A stretch of 64,000 nt of DNA from Gadus chalcogrammus (lineage: Eukaryota; Chordata; Actinopteri; Gadiformes; Gadidae), in the NCBI RefSeq assembly GCF_026213295.1, contig NC_079420.1, positions 4,252,268 to 4,316,267 of the forward strand, in the 5' to 3' direction. The first letter of the stretch is position 1. Each line of letters opens with the position of its first letter. Shown piece after piece: positions 1 to 35,702 of the stretch. The position numbers were made by a program, and so were the translations under genes. The notes beneath the pieces are model-generated. The model was not told where the DNA came from, did no database searches, and saw nothing but the letters and a program-made list of their open reading frames with translations.

Positions 1-2885
1 ATGTGTTTGTGGAAAATGTGTAAAGGCTATAGCAGGCCAAAGCATTCCACATGCAATTAAAATGCATCATCATTTAACATATGAGTCTGCATATAGCAGC
101 ATATCCCTATAGGGTGCTTCCTATCCTTCTACCAAATATAACCACAATTCAGGACGAACAGTATGGAACAATCGTTGAACGTATTATACAATGAGTATGC
201 CTATGCATAACACTCATTCACGTCTGCAATTAATGTTTTACATTCGTGGGGGAGGAATGTAAAGACAGTCGCACCCGTGGCCTGTTTCGCAACAGTCCAC
301 GCACAACAAGAGAACCCCAGTGATGTAACACGCAACAATGGGCCAGTAATCGATGGGATAACCTGCTTTACCTGCGACAATATGTGTAGCGATTAGCCAT
401 TTAACCATTGCAAGGAGATCCCGAGTCGCAGCCGTAGCCATGCGCAACGCACAGCCCCCCAATACAAACACATAGGCCTTCGGTTTCAGACGTATGACAA
501 GAAATAAGGGTAGCGATAAAGGGATAAAGAAAGGCATACCTGTTCTTCCTCCGCTGTTAAACTCGCTGCCATCATTTTTTTTCTCGGATCTCAGCACACC
601 TTGGTCAAGATGTGCCCCTCTCATGAACCGATCAAGGCGACGCAGATGAGTTTTCCTCGTGTCGTGAGGGCTTTTCAGGGGTTGTCCTTTGACGCTAAAT
701 AGTCAGCATTTCAAAAGGGTCCCGGAGAAGCTGGACATTTATTTCCCAACGAGTGTTATAACGCTGTATGGTTGTTGGACACAGATGCATTTAGTCCTTA
801 AGCTACCTTACAAACTTAAAGAATTAAAAAAAGGAAAAAAAAAAGTCAAAAATTCTCGGCCAAATTCGCCAATGGGAAAGGACTTGATGCGCGAATAGCC
901 AAAGGATACAGTACTGGGAACTTCACTACAGTCTACTTGCTTTTCGTATCCGACCACAGGCCTATGGATAATTGAGTCATCCATGCCATGAGTTGCAAGT
1001 TTTATCCCTAAACGTCGCCTTTATATTGTGAAGGGTAGCAGAAAAAACATCGGATGGGTTCGTATTCGGGGTGATGGCCTGCCCCCTGGCGGTCACAGTA
1101 CGGCATGACAAACTCACGACATCCGCCTCCATTCATAAAAACGGCGAGTCGAATGAGGCACCAATCGTCTCACGAACACGAAAGACAGCCCATCCCACTC
1201 CAGGGGTACACTTTCACATTCTTTACAGCATTTTTTTATGGCTCAGACTGATTATTTTTGGAATACGCCTTAAACATTCCGTCAGCAGTAGGAACACACA
1301 GCAAGTTGTATTTGTCCAACTTTATATAAAAAACTATTGGCACACAGCTTTCGCCCAATCCCCACGAAACACGCAATCCAGAAGGATTGGGATGATAGTG
1401 GGGCATCAGAACATGCTCACCAGAAGATCGTGGAAGAGGGTGTGTGGGAAATGAGTGGCAACATGCATAGAAGCGCTGTTTTCTAAATAGAAAGAACAAT
1501 CGATTTCCTGTTCACTTCTGACATGCTGTTGGGGACGACGTGATTGGATAAACCCCCAGGGGCTACATTGATATGTGTTTTCTATTGCCCTGTGTGTCTT
1601 TTAAAAGCGCTCCTAATTTTGGATCAATGCCATCAAATATCCCAACGGCTATGGATTTCCCTGGAAGGGAAATTTATTTCAGTGATCTCAAAGAATTCCA
1701 ATGACTAGGGCTACTGTGAGGGAATGTAAGGCGGCCATGCCAAAAATATCACGTCTTCAGCGGTTATAAACAACAAATGGTTCAGCTTTTGCTGAACAGT
1801 TTAACTGAAACAAACCTTGAAAAGGCTCCTATTTCATTTAACTGAATATATGCTGGCGAGGCACAGGAGAGAAAGCAGCTCTTCTGCCTTCTCTGACAGG
1901 GGGTGTTCTCAAAGATCATAGGCCTACTGTCTTATAGTAACCTCACGTTTGTTTGTGTGCGTGCGTGCGTGTGTGTTTGAGGCCGAGAGGGCAACGTGTG
2001 ACTATGGAATGAGAGGTGCAGGGTTCTTGGAAAGTGTGACGATGAAGAACGCTGTAACCACACGTGTAACGTTTTATTTCCCCTCAGAACTCTCGGTTTT
2101 GTTTTGATCTTCTTCACTGATATCAGAGATGTCAGCCTTCTTGACCCATATGGCATATCCATGCTCTTAATCACATTAAAGGAGGCACATTTAACCAATC
2201 AGCCAACCAGTAATTCATGTGAAATATTTTATTACTATTCCTTAGGGCTGCACGAACATTATTCAGGTGGAATAGAATAGAATCTTCGAGCTATCCAGTG
2301 AATCCTGTCAGTTAGAGAGAATCCACTGAATAAGTACTCACCTCAAAAGAAAAGCAAGGCACAAGTTAAAAATAATAATTTATCAATGAAGTGCAATGTG
2401 GATACACTGGATTCTCTATATAGATGGGAATAACATGAATACACCCATCGGTATGCAGAAATAAGACACTTGCATATCTTAACCTAATCGGAAATAGCCT
2501 CCTCAAATGGTGACCCTCTCACCCCAGTACAGTAAACATACCAGGTATAAGCAAAACGTTTATTTCCAAGAAGCATACAGTATAAAATAATCCATTTGTC
2601 AATTACAACCCCCCCCCCCCCCCAAAATCAGTAAAAGTCCACCGTGAATTCCCGTGAAGTCATGGAGTCATCAGAGTGGAGGATGGTAGCTCCCCGATGC
2701 AGTGGATCCAATGACACACATCCCTTTCTAGCCATTTCACCGTAGGCAGTGACTCAGGCATTGTGGCTCCGGATGCGGATGTCGTAATAGCAGGTGATTA
2801 GTTGGAACAGTAGCTGTTAGTCTACGCACTTCGCAAAGAAACTTAAATTGGTGTTTTTAGCGGTGTGCGAATTATTACTTTTTTT
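1..2885. other. intergenic sequence downstream of SNUPN, no gene recognised
   Basis: No open frame here has the composition or motifs of a known protein. The longest frames (minus 238-624, plus 1071-1454) do not resemble a family I can name. A short string TAGGGCTGCACGA at 2243-2255 matches the usual terminus of fish hAT-like elements, but I could not find a partner end or target duplication. A run of 15 C lies at 2609-2623. A second AATAAA on the minus strand (plus TTTATT at 2559-2564) could end a longer SNUPN 3' UTR. Confidence 0.6.
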
Positions 2886-2891
2886 TTTATT
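2886..2891 (-). terminator. candidate SNUPN polyadenylation signal
   Basis: The plus strand reads TTTATT, which is AATAAA on the minus strand, about 375 nt past the SNUPN stop. It is a plausible 3' UTR end, but it lies in a T-rich stretch, so chance occurrence is possible. Another AATAAA is at 2559-2564. Confidence 0.3.
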
Positions 2892-3265
2892 TAGTGCAGA
2901 AGTGTTCTGGTGGAGTGAATTTAAAACAATTGTTTAAAAATCTAGCATTTTTCACCTAAAATTATGTGACTCAAACCCCTGATTCAACATCAAGCGCCAG
3001 TAGAAACGCCCAGTAACTCATCTCAAGATTTCCGATGGAAATCCACCTCAAAGCCCAGCGTCCGGTTTCCAGTCAGGCCGTATCCCAGAAGAGCGGCTGA
3101 GAAGGATCAAACTGGGTCTTGAGTAACACCGGGTCCGACATCCTCCCACCATCCTCCCACCGTTCGCCTCCAAGGCCGATCCGCCTCCACGCTTCCAGGG
3201 GGAGGGGAGAGGAGAGACACCGGGGCCCAGACGGCAGACATCCACCACCCTTCCAGAGTCACCGC

Positions 3266-8397
<5,132 letters not shown>

Positions 8398-9239
8398 GGT
8401 GGCAGGTGGTACTGCTTGAAAAAATAATGAGACCGATTTGAGAGTAAGGAAAAAATAGGCATTTGCGATGACTCCCGAGCTGGGTCATGTTTCAATACTG
8501 ATGCAGTATGATTGTTATAAATTCTGCAGAGGTAGGTTGTGTTTTTGTTACGTCGTTTTCTGAAAGTTCGTTACATCATGACATACAACCATGAAGCAAT
8601 ATAAATAAATAGGTTAAAAAACTGAGTTGTCTTGTATGTTTAAGGGTTAGATTCAATATTATTTTGCAGAGCATGAGGATTGATGCGAATCTTTAATATT
8701 AAAAAGATAACTGAAACTCCTTTACATACGAATTATTTATATGGATTGTGTAAGTCACTGCTGCACGCACTGTATGTCATCTATATAATTCAGCTTATTG
8801 TTGAACACGACTGAATGAATGAAGTTCATTGAATTAAAGGCTTCCATGAAGATTTGAAAGCAGATTTGATTGGACTCTGCTAAGTTACTCCAACTGGCTT
8901 TTTGTTACGTACTTCAAACGTTACATTTGGAATACACATAGCAACTAAACTGGCAGATAACTAGTTACTACGTAGTTACACTACTACGTGTGATAAAGAA
9001 ACTAGTTTATGTATCGGCCTCTTATTTATCACTCTAGAAACGTAGCACGTCCATGAGGCTGCATCTCCTGCTAACGTTGATTTCGTTAGCTATCCAACTT
9101 AGCGTTCAGAGAAAGTTACATGAATTTACTCTTTTTAGCCGAGTTACAGCACCATTATTATGGTACGTGAACCACACAATCTGTTCAGAATCAACACAGA
9201 TAGATGAAATAACAAATGGAAATACATTAGCATCGATAC

Positions 9240-9345
9240 CTTACGAGCGAGAAGCTGCAGGGACGTCAGGATGTCATTTTCCCACAGAAACCCACACGCC
9301 TCATTGGTAGTTCATAAAGCATCTGCGCTGCGCCATCTTGAGAAG
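9240..9345 (-). other. snupn: probable noncoding first exon of SNUPN
   Basis: On the minus strand a good donor (CGTAAG before GTATCG, cut at 9240/9239) ends a stretch that begins near a YY1-type start-site motif. The next acceptor in the gene is at 8413-8412, just before the start codon. The start of this exon is a guess from the motif and needs transcript data. Confidence 0.45.
9303..9340 (-). promoter_or_regulatory. candidate SNUPN promoter with YY1-type motif
   Basis: The plus strand CGCCATCTTG at 9331-9340 reads CAAGATGGCG on the minus strand, the YY1 core often placed at start sites of housekeeping genes. An ACCAAT (CCAAT-box core) is at 9308-9303 on the same strand. It lies downstream of the YY1 site, so it is not in the usual upstream position. 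No TATA box is evident. Confidence 0.45.
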
Positions 9346-9976
9346 GTCGTTTGGTATTATTCTAAATATGAATGTAAACAGTGAATGCAGACTATGGCTA
9401 AAGCACCTTAGCGAACAGTTATAATTAAAACAATGCGAGAATATGTCCAACCAGGAACATTTAATTTATACAAATAAAACAGGCTGTTCAAGAATACGTA
9501 TGTTTATTTAATTGAGTGTACCAAACGTATGACTTAAGGTAAAAAAATATGTATCACATTTAACTTTGACTTTTGCTCCTATATTTTGACTTGAGAGGCT
9601 TTGATGGCCCATGTTTACACCGGTATATGGGTTGTTGAGGTGGACATAACCGCCCCAATATGGCGCCCTGACAGACGTATTGCTGAGAACGTATCGCGCC
9701 TATCATTGGACGTTTGATAAAAGCGTCACTCGTCATGGGCCTCACGTGAATTATAGTCCACAACAAACCGTTCCTGAGTAAATCATGTGGTGTTGTGTTA
9801 CACAGAATTAAAAGCCTGAATTTGGCTGTATTACAATCATATTCTCTACTTGAACAATATTCTTGTACAACCACAAATGTATCCCTAATAAACCACAGTT
9901 TATCAATAAAAGTATATCAAAAACCCAAACATTAATGTAATTGTGAATTAGGCACATAGTCTATTTCAAACGCTCA

Positions 9977-10040
<64 letters not shown>

Positions 10041-11010
10041 TCCACGGCTGTATGAGTCAATGACGTGCTTCTCACGGTGGGGGCAGTGTTGAGTCTTTCT
10101 TGTGTTCAAAGAATGAAAGGCAGCGGCTGGGAAAAAAAAGAAAGAACTTGCCTCAATTGTCCAAGCCTAACGTCATGGAAAGACTAGTTAGTACTTTGTT
10201 GCCTAGCGCATAGACATACATCCTGGGATACATTTCTCCATTGTGTCTTGGTGATCAATAGTGGGATTGATATCACTTTGATGGCCAACTCCGCTGGTTT
10301 TACCCGAAGGCAGGACTGAAGATGCGCGAGAAGAACCTGTTTACAAAGAAAACAGAGCGAGTTTCTATCCAAGGGAATGTAGAGTCAGCCAGCTCAAAAT
10401 GCAAAGGGATACCATTACCCACCCGGTCGCCCTCATCCCGAACGGGCCGACTTGTCTTGGAAACATTTCTACCGTGGATCTCTTCTAATGAACGGATGCT
10501 ATTCGACTGTCGGGTGATTTAATTACGCAACTCTGCAATACTTTGTTTTGGTTGTTTTTTTGAAGGATTACTTCCAGAGGCGCAACTTTTTTTTTGTTTT
10601 TATGAACCTGTTTAGTCATGCACAATGAGCTCACAACCCATTATGTTATTACCCATGCATTGTTAAGTATGCATTACGTTTTTTAACATTTAAAACTTTT
10701 AACCATAATAAACAAACGTCATATACGAAGTACTGTATCAAAGGGGTTAAGATGACAACCGTATTCGTCACGGTTTTTATATTTGTTACCATGTAGGCAT
10801 TTTCTTCTGACTTATGAGCAGTGTCTTTCAAAGTTTTGTTTAACTTTAATATTAACAGGCTGTGTTTAAATTCAGCTTCCCAAGCCATCTCAAACAGTGT
10901 TATATGGTTGAAACGAGATATGAGATCAGTGCAAATGGGATAGGTGTTTGTAACCAACAATGCGTTAAACGGTAGACAGACACGCATGAACTATGTGCTG
11001 ATATCATTTC
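9346..11010. other. divergent intergenic region between SNUPN and SNX33
   Basis: Contains an (ATT)n tract at about 9976-10041 and otherwise unremarkable AT-rich sequence. The IMP3 gene that lies between SNUPN and SNX33 in human is not seen here on either strand. The SNX33 promoter and any 5' noncoding exon must lie here but I cannot place them. Confidence 0.6.
9976..10041. repeat. (ATT)n microsatellite
   Basis: About 22 clean ATT units. Confidence 0.97.
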
Positions 11011-11043
11011 ATGATTCTGGAGAAAGCTGTGCTGAACCCAAAC

Positions 11044-26851
<15,808 letters not shown>

Positions 26852-27259
26852 GGATCCAAGATGGCCGTCCTCCCTTGATGCCAAAAAATTAACTACAACT
26901 GAAAAACGTCGCAAAGAGGGAAAGCACGAAGATGTGAACCTTTGGCTTAGATTTTTTTTGATTTTTCTTACGGAGAAATCTGGATGTTTTTATGGATACG
27001 AAGAGGACTATTTTATTTTGTGCTTTGTTTATTTTTACCGAACAGTGGACTTTAATGAACAGTCGTTGTTGAAGAGCCTTGGGAAGTCGCGTGTGAGAGG
27101 GTTCTCCGCGGAGCCGTCGGGTTTGGAACAGATCGGGTTATGAAGAGTCTTACTGTGTTCTGCCGGCAGTAGATAGGCGCTGTTGCTCTGGCTAACCCGT
27201 ACGTCTCGTTTCGTATTAATATGACACTTTAGACGAGGTGGTGGTAATGGATCAAAATT

Positions 27260-27265
27260 AATAAA
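27260..27265 (+). terminator. candidate SNX33 polyadenylation signal
   Basis: AATAAA about 410 nt after the SNX33 stop, followed by a T/GT-rich stretch. Plausible but not proven; other AATAAA copies occur further on. Confidence 0.4.
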
Positions 27266-27537
27266 AATAGGTTTTCAATTGTTCGTGGAATTTAGTCCTC
27301 CTCGACTGCTTTTATTGTGCGACGATTCAAAGCCATAAGATGGAGCGGGAGCCTGAAATGCTCCGCTAATTCCGCAACACCGTGCACTTTTTTTTATTTT
27401 TTTACGACGGTTTGATGTCAAATCCTTTAACAATAAGCAAGTCACATGTCTTAACGTTATTTTGAGTCTTCCATTTTAGATCGGATTGCAGCCACAAATG
27501 GCCGACCGAGTCAAAAGGTGGACGGCGATAAGATCGA

Positions 27538-27560
27538 GGGGGGGGGGGGGGGGGGGGGGG
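27538..27560. repeat. poly-G run of 23
   Basis: Twenty-three G followed by CGGCGG. Confidence 0.95.
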
Positions 27561-30500
27561 CGGCGGTGTAACTGTCTGAGACCACTCACCATCGCCTCCT
27601 GTTGTCCAGGTAGAGGACTCGTCTTGCTCAGGTGTACACTACATTCATTATTTAATGCCTGTAACGGTTCATCTCTTTACACCAAGTCACTGCTGTGTGC
27701 CTTTCCTCCCTCTGCACCAATCCAAAGTCAGACGGAAATACCAATGTAGTCATTTTGTATGTGACCGTGCCTGTTACGAGTAGGGAACATGTTTGGCTGG
27801 GATTTGAAAGTAATATGTCTGTGTTTCCCCGGCATCTGTCACGCTGGGCTGTGTTCGGAGACAAGTTTGCACAGGCTTTTATACGCGAGTGCGTAATGGT
27901 TTCGTTTGTGAGTGATTGTGTGATCGAGAGAACGGGCTTTTAGTCATCCACTGTGCTGATCAATACATGTTGGTGTGTTGCAAAACTAAACTAACACCTG
28001 CCGCACCTAGACCTGGATGCCCAACAGCCATATGAATATGTTCACATGGGTAGAAAGTTCAGTACAGACCAGCTCGATTACATGAATTGGTCAGAGAACT
28101 CATATCATTTAAAATCGACTTGAGCGGTGAAGGATATCTTCAGTACCATTTGAAATTTTTTCTTTGCGAACTAATCAAAATATCTCAGTCGCCACACCAA
28201 TACTTTCATAAATGTATGCTTAAAATATTAGCTGGAATCATGTAGCATAATATACCATAAAGGCACATTTCCTCATGAAAACCTAACACTCAGATGCACA
28301 CTATTTAAGACCGTGTATAACAACATGTTAATGTGGAGCTGGGGCTTTCGGTCCACTGAAGTTTAAACAGAGCTTTCTGTTGTTGGAGACATTGCCTTCA
28401 ACACCAACCATCGAAGGACACGTTGTTTGCGAAATATTACGTTTTTTCCACACCTTTTCACTTAAATCGAGAAATTGTGCTTGCAAAGCCGACAATGCAC
28501 TTCAGCAGATCCATAACGCTCAACGATGCTTTGCTGTGTGTAAAACAAGAGGTGGAATAACTCAATCTATCTCTGTGATTTACTGGGGCAGAAATGGGTT
28601 CCTCTCGGTTTCTCAATGAACTGACAACCGGTGGGGCGATGTGTGTCTGAACAGGAGTGTTATCTTAACGATTGTGTCCAGCCCACATCCTCCGGTTTCT
28701 CCGTCTCACCGCTCTGCCCTCTAAACGCTATCGCAGTTTAAGCCGTGGTGAACACATTCTGATGACTTGTTAGTTCTTTATTTATGTGTGTGTGTTTTTA
28801 CTTCAATTTCAACTTCTCGACTCAGAGGAAGGTCGAACGGCGTTCTTTAGGCTCGACCAACAGACTTGGGTTGGAAGAAATGCAAAACAGTTTAAAACAA
28901 AGTTTTAAGGTTTCACGCTAACATTAGTTTGCAATAACGATACATCTTTACTCCTTGTCATATCATTTTCTTTCGAAACATATTTAAAAGCAGACATTTC
29001 ATTATCTGTTTAAGTTATAGCGGAGGAACAGGGTGTATCAATAGCCTACAACCTTATTACCGATTTTTTTATATCGATGCGTAACACTAAACCATCTTCG
29101 TACAGGGCTATTGCGGTTGAAGAAAGTGTTAAATGTACTGTTGTAACGGACCAAACTGGTAGGTTTATAGTGGTCCACTGCCCTGTAAAACGCTGTCTGA
29201 TAAGTGAGGTTGGGTATTTCAGCCATATGATTGTTTTCCTGGAAGGACGCATGAACTCAGATGACCTTTGGAAAAAAACGTCTGTTTACAAACTATTTCT
29301 TACTGAATTGGACAACAATATATTTTTTTAACATGTTTCAAATATTTTGATTTGAGGAGCCAAGCAATAAACACAAGAATAATTGAAATCGTCTTTGTCA
29401 AAGAATAAACACATTCCGTATTGTTTATTCATTCAGCGTTAAATAGTTTGGTTTTTAAGAATCATTAACAGACGTTTTTCAGATAACCTTCAATCCAAGA
29501 CCGATATTTTGAAAACAAGTGACTTGTCTGATGTTGAAAAGGGTGAAAACCAAAAGTCTTAATAAAGGTGACGATGGTGATGATTCCTTTGTTATGTTAT
29601 TGTGCTTTTGTGAATTACAATTTATTTTTGGATTTACACTATAAGAACCAATTCTCATTGAATTAATTCAAGATTATCGCAATACACGTGAATGAAATCC
29701 AATTAGAATAGGAACAACCATACAAACAAAGACGGAAGCAGTGAATCCAGCAGCACCACGATACTTTAGGTGTCTGGAAGGCAAGGCTTACCCCAACCTC
29801 GATGGATGTCCTCAGTGTTTATTTAAACCTGGCTGGTTCATTGGGCGCCTGTCTTATTAAAAGCTTTTCTAATTGGATTGCCCTAAGGGCCTAATTGGAC
29901 GCTTCTCTTATTGGACCTCTGTCTGTCTGCAGGGCTCTTTAATCCGATTCCTCAGATTGAATAGCTCACTGAGGAATATTCGTATTAAAGTGAAAGCAAA
30001 GACTTTTTTATTTTCAGCTGGAATGAGTCAACAGCTGGAGTCCACCGCAGGAATGATACACGTTCTCACTGGAATTCATTTATATGAAACTCAAAACCTA
30101 ATTTTCTATCAAAAGCGGCAGGTCAAAGCAATAAAGTTTTCCAAATTGATTATTATCTAGGACACCCTGCTCTCTGATGTAGGTCTGGGGTTATCTGTAA
30201 ACATTATCTCAACACCTTTTCAGTTGAAAGGGAAAGTTGTTCTCGTCCACGGCATAAACATACAGCACTGGCCGTGTTCCAACATTCTTCAGGTTGTGTG
30301 GAGCCTTCTCAGTCAAGGAAGTGACATCACCGGCATGATATTTGGCCACTTTCCGTAGGGGCCCATAGGTTCACTTATTATACCGCAATACGTTCAAAGC
30401 GTTTCGAAGAATTCATTGTAATATAAAAAAAATGGGCTGCGTTTCTGTACATTTCTAGGCTTCTAAATCAGAGGAATGAAACATCTCCAAACGAATTACG

Positions 30501-31165
30501 GAGGGAAAGAGAAAGAAGAGGAGGGTATAGCAAGAAGTGGATTTACAGCGGTAAAGTGAGTTTCTTGGCAAGCTTCCAGCTCCCGGTGCTGTTTCCACAC
30601 TATTGCTTACAGCGCATTTCTCCGTTGAATGTGTGGGTGAGGAATTCTGGAAAGACTGTAAAAGCGAAAAAAAGAGTTGACCTGCACTCCTATAGTGTGT
30701 CTGTGTGTATGTTTTCAATCTTCTTCTTTCCATTGGCCACAGCGGCTGAAGTCGGGATAAGCCAACTGCCTCTTTTTTAACAGGTAACCAAATCAAATAT
30801 TATCCAAAATGATGACTCCATCACTGTGAGGAGAAGGTTGGGTGAACGTGAATGACGACACTTCACCCATCCAGGAGATTTTCCATTCTTAAAAAATATG
30901 ATTAATAATAATAGAATATAGTAGATATATTGCCCGTATATTATTATTTCTTTGATATTTATATTTTTGTAATTATATCAACACCAAAAGCCGTACACTA
31001 CCTTAATCGAAAAGTGTTTAGGGAGTTAAACTCAAACTTATTGGCTGGCACGTGGTAAAAGCATTAGTGCACAAAGTACCAGCAGATGTCCATAAAAAAG
31101 CAGCACGTATACATGAGGATCAGAGGAGATGTGAGCACAAGGTCTGTGAAGGAAAGACGGTGTAG

Positions 31166-31403
<238 letters not shown>

Positions 31404-31625
31404 CGAGGGGAAGAAAGTGGGGAGGGACTTTTACTTCAGAGAACACAAAGTAGCCAGGAGTCCCTCTTGATGTAGAATCAGTGTGGGATAGTTAAGTATG
31501 GAACCACGACAACGACAACCAGTTAGTCAAGTTGTAAACAATCCGTTTCCTACCTTTTTTGGATAAATGTAATAACTACCAATATTGCTACCATGTGCGT
31601 TTTTCAAACACATGCTTGCCGGCCT

Positions 31626-31812
31626 TGTGTGGGTGTTTATTTATTTTGTGTTTTGTGTGGGTATGTGTTTTGTGTGTGGGTGTGTGATTTCTGTGCTGCG
31701 TGTGTGTATTTGTTTTCTGCATTGTGTGGGTGTGTGATTTCTGTGTTGGCGTGTGTTTGTGTTTTCTGTCTTGCGTGGGTGGGTGTTTTCTGTGTTGTGT
31801 GGGTGTGTCTGA
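31626..31812 (+). repeat. degenerate GT-rich minisatellite
   Basis: Imperfect repeats of a GTGTGGGTGTGTGATTTCTG-type unit with TTTTCTGTGTTG variants, spaced about 30-55 bp. Confidence 0.7.
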
Positions 31813-32057
31813 GAATTATGGTTGAGACTCTTGGTACGTTGACACAGACTTGACCCCGAAGGCCCGCAGTATTGCGGGCCTCCAGGAAAACAATGGCAAC
31901 AGATGGTGAAGCCAGCGTGCTCTAACACAGCGCGCTCCTTGTAATCCCTCCTCCTCCTCCTCTTCGTCCCTCGGGTCACTGCTCTTCAGGTCTTGAAAAC
32001 ACAGCGGGCCAAAAGCCAACATTCAAACCTTATTTGGCCTAATTCCACTTGACTTGG

Positions 32058-32228
<171 letters not shown>

Positions 32229-35200
32229 TTTAGTAAGACATGAAAAAATATTACTTTCTGGACAAGCACAAAAGGAAAAAAACATTCTGGTAACAAAAGG
32301 TCAATTAATTTTTGAACAAAAGATCACAAATGATCAACGCGGAAGAGATGGTAAACTTCGCTTTCCTTTAAACATGACTAGGGTTTTACAAACTGCGTTT
32401 ACTTATAGTTTACCATGAAATAAGTAATGTTAAACTAAAAGACAACAGTCTACGGTACTGACAGCGATCGGTTAGACACGCAGCGCTGCGTTATGACCGA
32501 GACGTTACTCACCGCTCTGCCCATAAAAACCTAATGGATTCCCACGCAGATGGAAATGTACGAGCAGCCCTAGTGTTTCTGACAGATGTTCCAGAGACAC
32601 TCTGGAAGACAAGGATCATAGCTGTCTCGCGACAGAGTTCCTTGACAACTCTGAACCAAAGCACTCAGCACGAGTTTATCAGCCAGCTCGCGTTGACGTC
32701 CAAAGTGAATCGGTTTTATGGAATTAGTGTACTGCTTCAGTACCGACTTATGGTTAACAAGGAAACATGTACAAGTAGCGTAACTGAATGGAAGACAATT
32801 CTCCAGGGGCGATTCGAGATAGCTCAGGATGAAACCACTCACAACAAACTACAGTGTTGTAACAATTAGTCTATGTTTTTTTCCTAATGTGAGGAATAAC
32901 ATAATTGCAAAAAATGTGTAATTTGGCGAGACAGTTTAAACAAAGGAAACTCCAATAGGCCTCATTGAGATTAAATGTTCTAATATATTTACATCATATT
33001 TGGTATTGTCCCAATTAATAGGTCAAACCAACAGGGATGCCTGCAACATTTTAAACCGTTATGTAACATTCAAAGATCAAATATCTTTTTCCAAGAAAAA
33101 AAAAAGGTTGTTTTTCCAAAAAGGAAAGAGGGTTTGAAATCCAAACATCTACAAAGAGTCTACAAAACAGTGACTGTTAAACTGGTGACTGGCAAACAGA
33201 CACTAGATGACACGCATTGTAGGAAATACCCTACTTTAGCATCCTGCCTAAGTTTGTAATGACATAAATACCTTGCGGTTGACGTCGTCAGTCACACACA
33301 CCACATGATACACATGAGGTTGACGGGAAAAGGTCTTCACTGTGTTGAATGATTATCAAGAGTTTGCAGACAGCAGAAATTTGAAGATTATGCTTAAATG
33401 GCCGTTTATCATGCTTATTGATAACACCAGTGAGTGTGTCCAAGTCTTAGATTTCAGCACTTCCTCTTAAATGAGACAGGGGATGATCCCGTTCGGACTC
33501 TTCCAAGTTTATGAATTATGTTGCAGAAAAAGAAAGGGGATATTAATGTTTACAGTTTTATATGTATGATGAAACACGCATGCCAAATGCCAACAGAGAA
33601 AAAACTCACTTTAAAACCTTTCTGAAGATAGCCTTGGTAAGATACGGCAAATATTGTTCATTATATCAGTTCAGCTATTCCACAAATCATAGCAGTCAAT
33701 GCTTTTTAGAGAATTTAGTTATGTTAATAACAAAAAAGAGAGACAACCTAATACAGAGATTAACAGCAGATCATAACGGAATGAAGCACAAACCATGAAC
33801 CCTGGAACAGTAACAACATCCATCCAGATAGGATGAATCTATCACCACTAGTAATCATACAACTGGGAAGAGACTCCCACTTGTAATGTCAGAAGTGGCG
33901 GTCGATTTTGATAATGAATCCTAATGATAAATCAATCTCACACATTGTGGTATAATACGGGCCCTCTATCAACATAAGGGTTCTGCCTGAACCTTCACCA
34001 CTAGATTGTTCACTTCAGGCACTTTCATTCAAAATGTAATTTCCTCTCCAGGGAAAATATTGATTTAGGTAAAGAAAAATCAATATATCAACTGAATCAT
34101 GGGTTGATGCGTTATATTCTTTTGTCTTTTCTAACATTGATCAAAACTAGGAAAAGTGACAAAATACTGTGTATTTGTACTTTATTAATCCCAGACTGGA
34201 AGCACAAAAGTAATGAGTGCAGTAAGTGACTTAGCAGTTAAAGGCTTAAAGAACATGAGAAACTGTTTAAGATGCTAAGCAAGGCTCAGTCGTCCAATGA
34301 CTCAAAACAAGCTGTCTGGATGCTGGGAATAAACATTTTACTGGCCGAAGGAAGTTGGAATAAAAGTGTTGAAACAGCAAAACTAACTCTAAATGTGAGC
34401 ACAAATTTGAATGCTTGTAAAGTGTAATTTGACTGAGTGGGCTCAACATAAAATCCTAAAAAGACAAAAGCGCTAAATTTACCCAAAACTGATCTAGGGT
34501 CATTAACTGCCCTCCTTTTTATCTTTGACTTCTATAAACACCATTATGATCCAACGCATGGCTCAGAAGATAACTCACTGGAATCTAGGCAAATAAACAC
34601 AAGCTGCACACTCGATTCTCTCAACAGGTTACAAAAGGCCCTAGCTTTTGTAGCTCATGATTTATGGTTTGAGTTTAACCATCTACCGTTTTGGCATGCT
34701 GATTGGTCTGGAAGTACTTTGAAAACTGTTAAAATCATAAATGTTTCAAAATGGTTATTTAAATTCATACAATCTTATAAAATGTATAGTTTAACTCACA
34801 GTATAGTTGTTGGAGGCCATGTTGAAATTATGTCGAACAACATTGATACTTGGGATGGGGTTTGAGAAATCATGACCAAGTTGCTGACCAGAAACCTGTT
34901 TTATTTGATTTGTCCTAAAAGGAAGTCGGAATTTCCTGCCTCAGAGTTATGACTGAAGGGAGCATTAGAACAAACTGAAAACTTGTGTACTACTACTGGG
35001 ATGTAGACGAGTACTTGGAAGGGTTGCTCAGGTGTTCCCCGTTCCCCTAACGAGATGACTGGCCGAACAGGGACCAGACAGAGGCCTATCAATCCACGTT
35101 GTCTTGCCACACTCCATGCTACAACAAGCCTTTACTGAATCATACCACAAAGGTCAGAGAATAAGACCAACATTCACTGACCATAAGTTAAGCATAGGTT

Positions 35201-35671
35201 AATCTAGCATTAATACCAACGACTACTAATAGGCCTACTACACACACGCACACACTCGATGCATACACACTCCCCCTCTCTCTCGCTCTCCCTTTCCCTC
35301 TGTGGTACACACATCAACTTTGCAAGATAGGACTTCAAAACATGGATGGGACCTCAGGTTTTGAATCACAACTGTTTAGCACAAAATATTCTTTCCACAA
35401 ATGTGCTCTTTCAAAAGGCTACTGTCTTAGTCCTTAACAATAGGCCTTACTCCTTTCATGTCAGCCAAGGTGCCTCAAATGCGGCTTGTAAAGACGGCTA
35501 AGTCCTTGAAAGCTGCTTGTTAAATGTTCCTTTGGTGTTGTCCTCGCTACCTTCCGTATCCTCAGATCCCAGACAGCATTCCAGAGACACTCCACAATCC
35601 CTGTAAACAAGATCGCAGCCAAAGGAAAAACCAAAACAACAGCAAAACCTTGTATCATAAGGATTTCATCA

Positions 35672-35700
<29 letters not shown>
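35672..35700. repeat. poly-C run of 29
   Basis: Twenty-nine C followed by six A. Confidence 0.95.

Positions 35701-35702
<2 letters not shown>

Noticed and set aside
238..624. 128-codon minus-strand frame with hydrophobic segments
   Set aside because: No recognisable family, no coding bias and no splice context; likely chance.
1071..1454. Plus-strand frame with a stretch faintly like the end of an olfactory receptor (LIIFGIRLKH)
   Set aside because: Only about ten residues look similar, with no other receptor motif around them. Too weak to call a pseudogene.
2243..2255. hAT-like terminus TAGGGCTGCACGA
   Set aside because: No partner terminus or 8-bp duplication found, so not called as an element.
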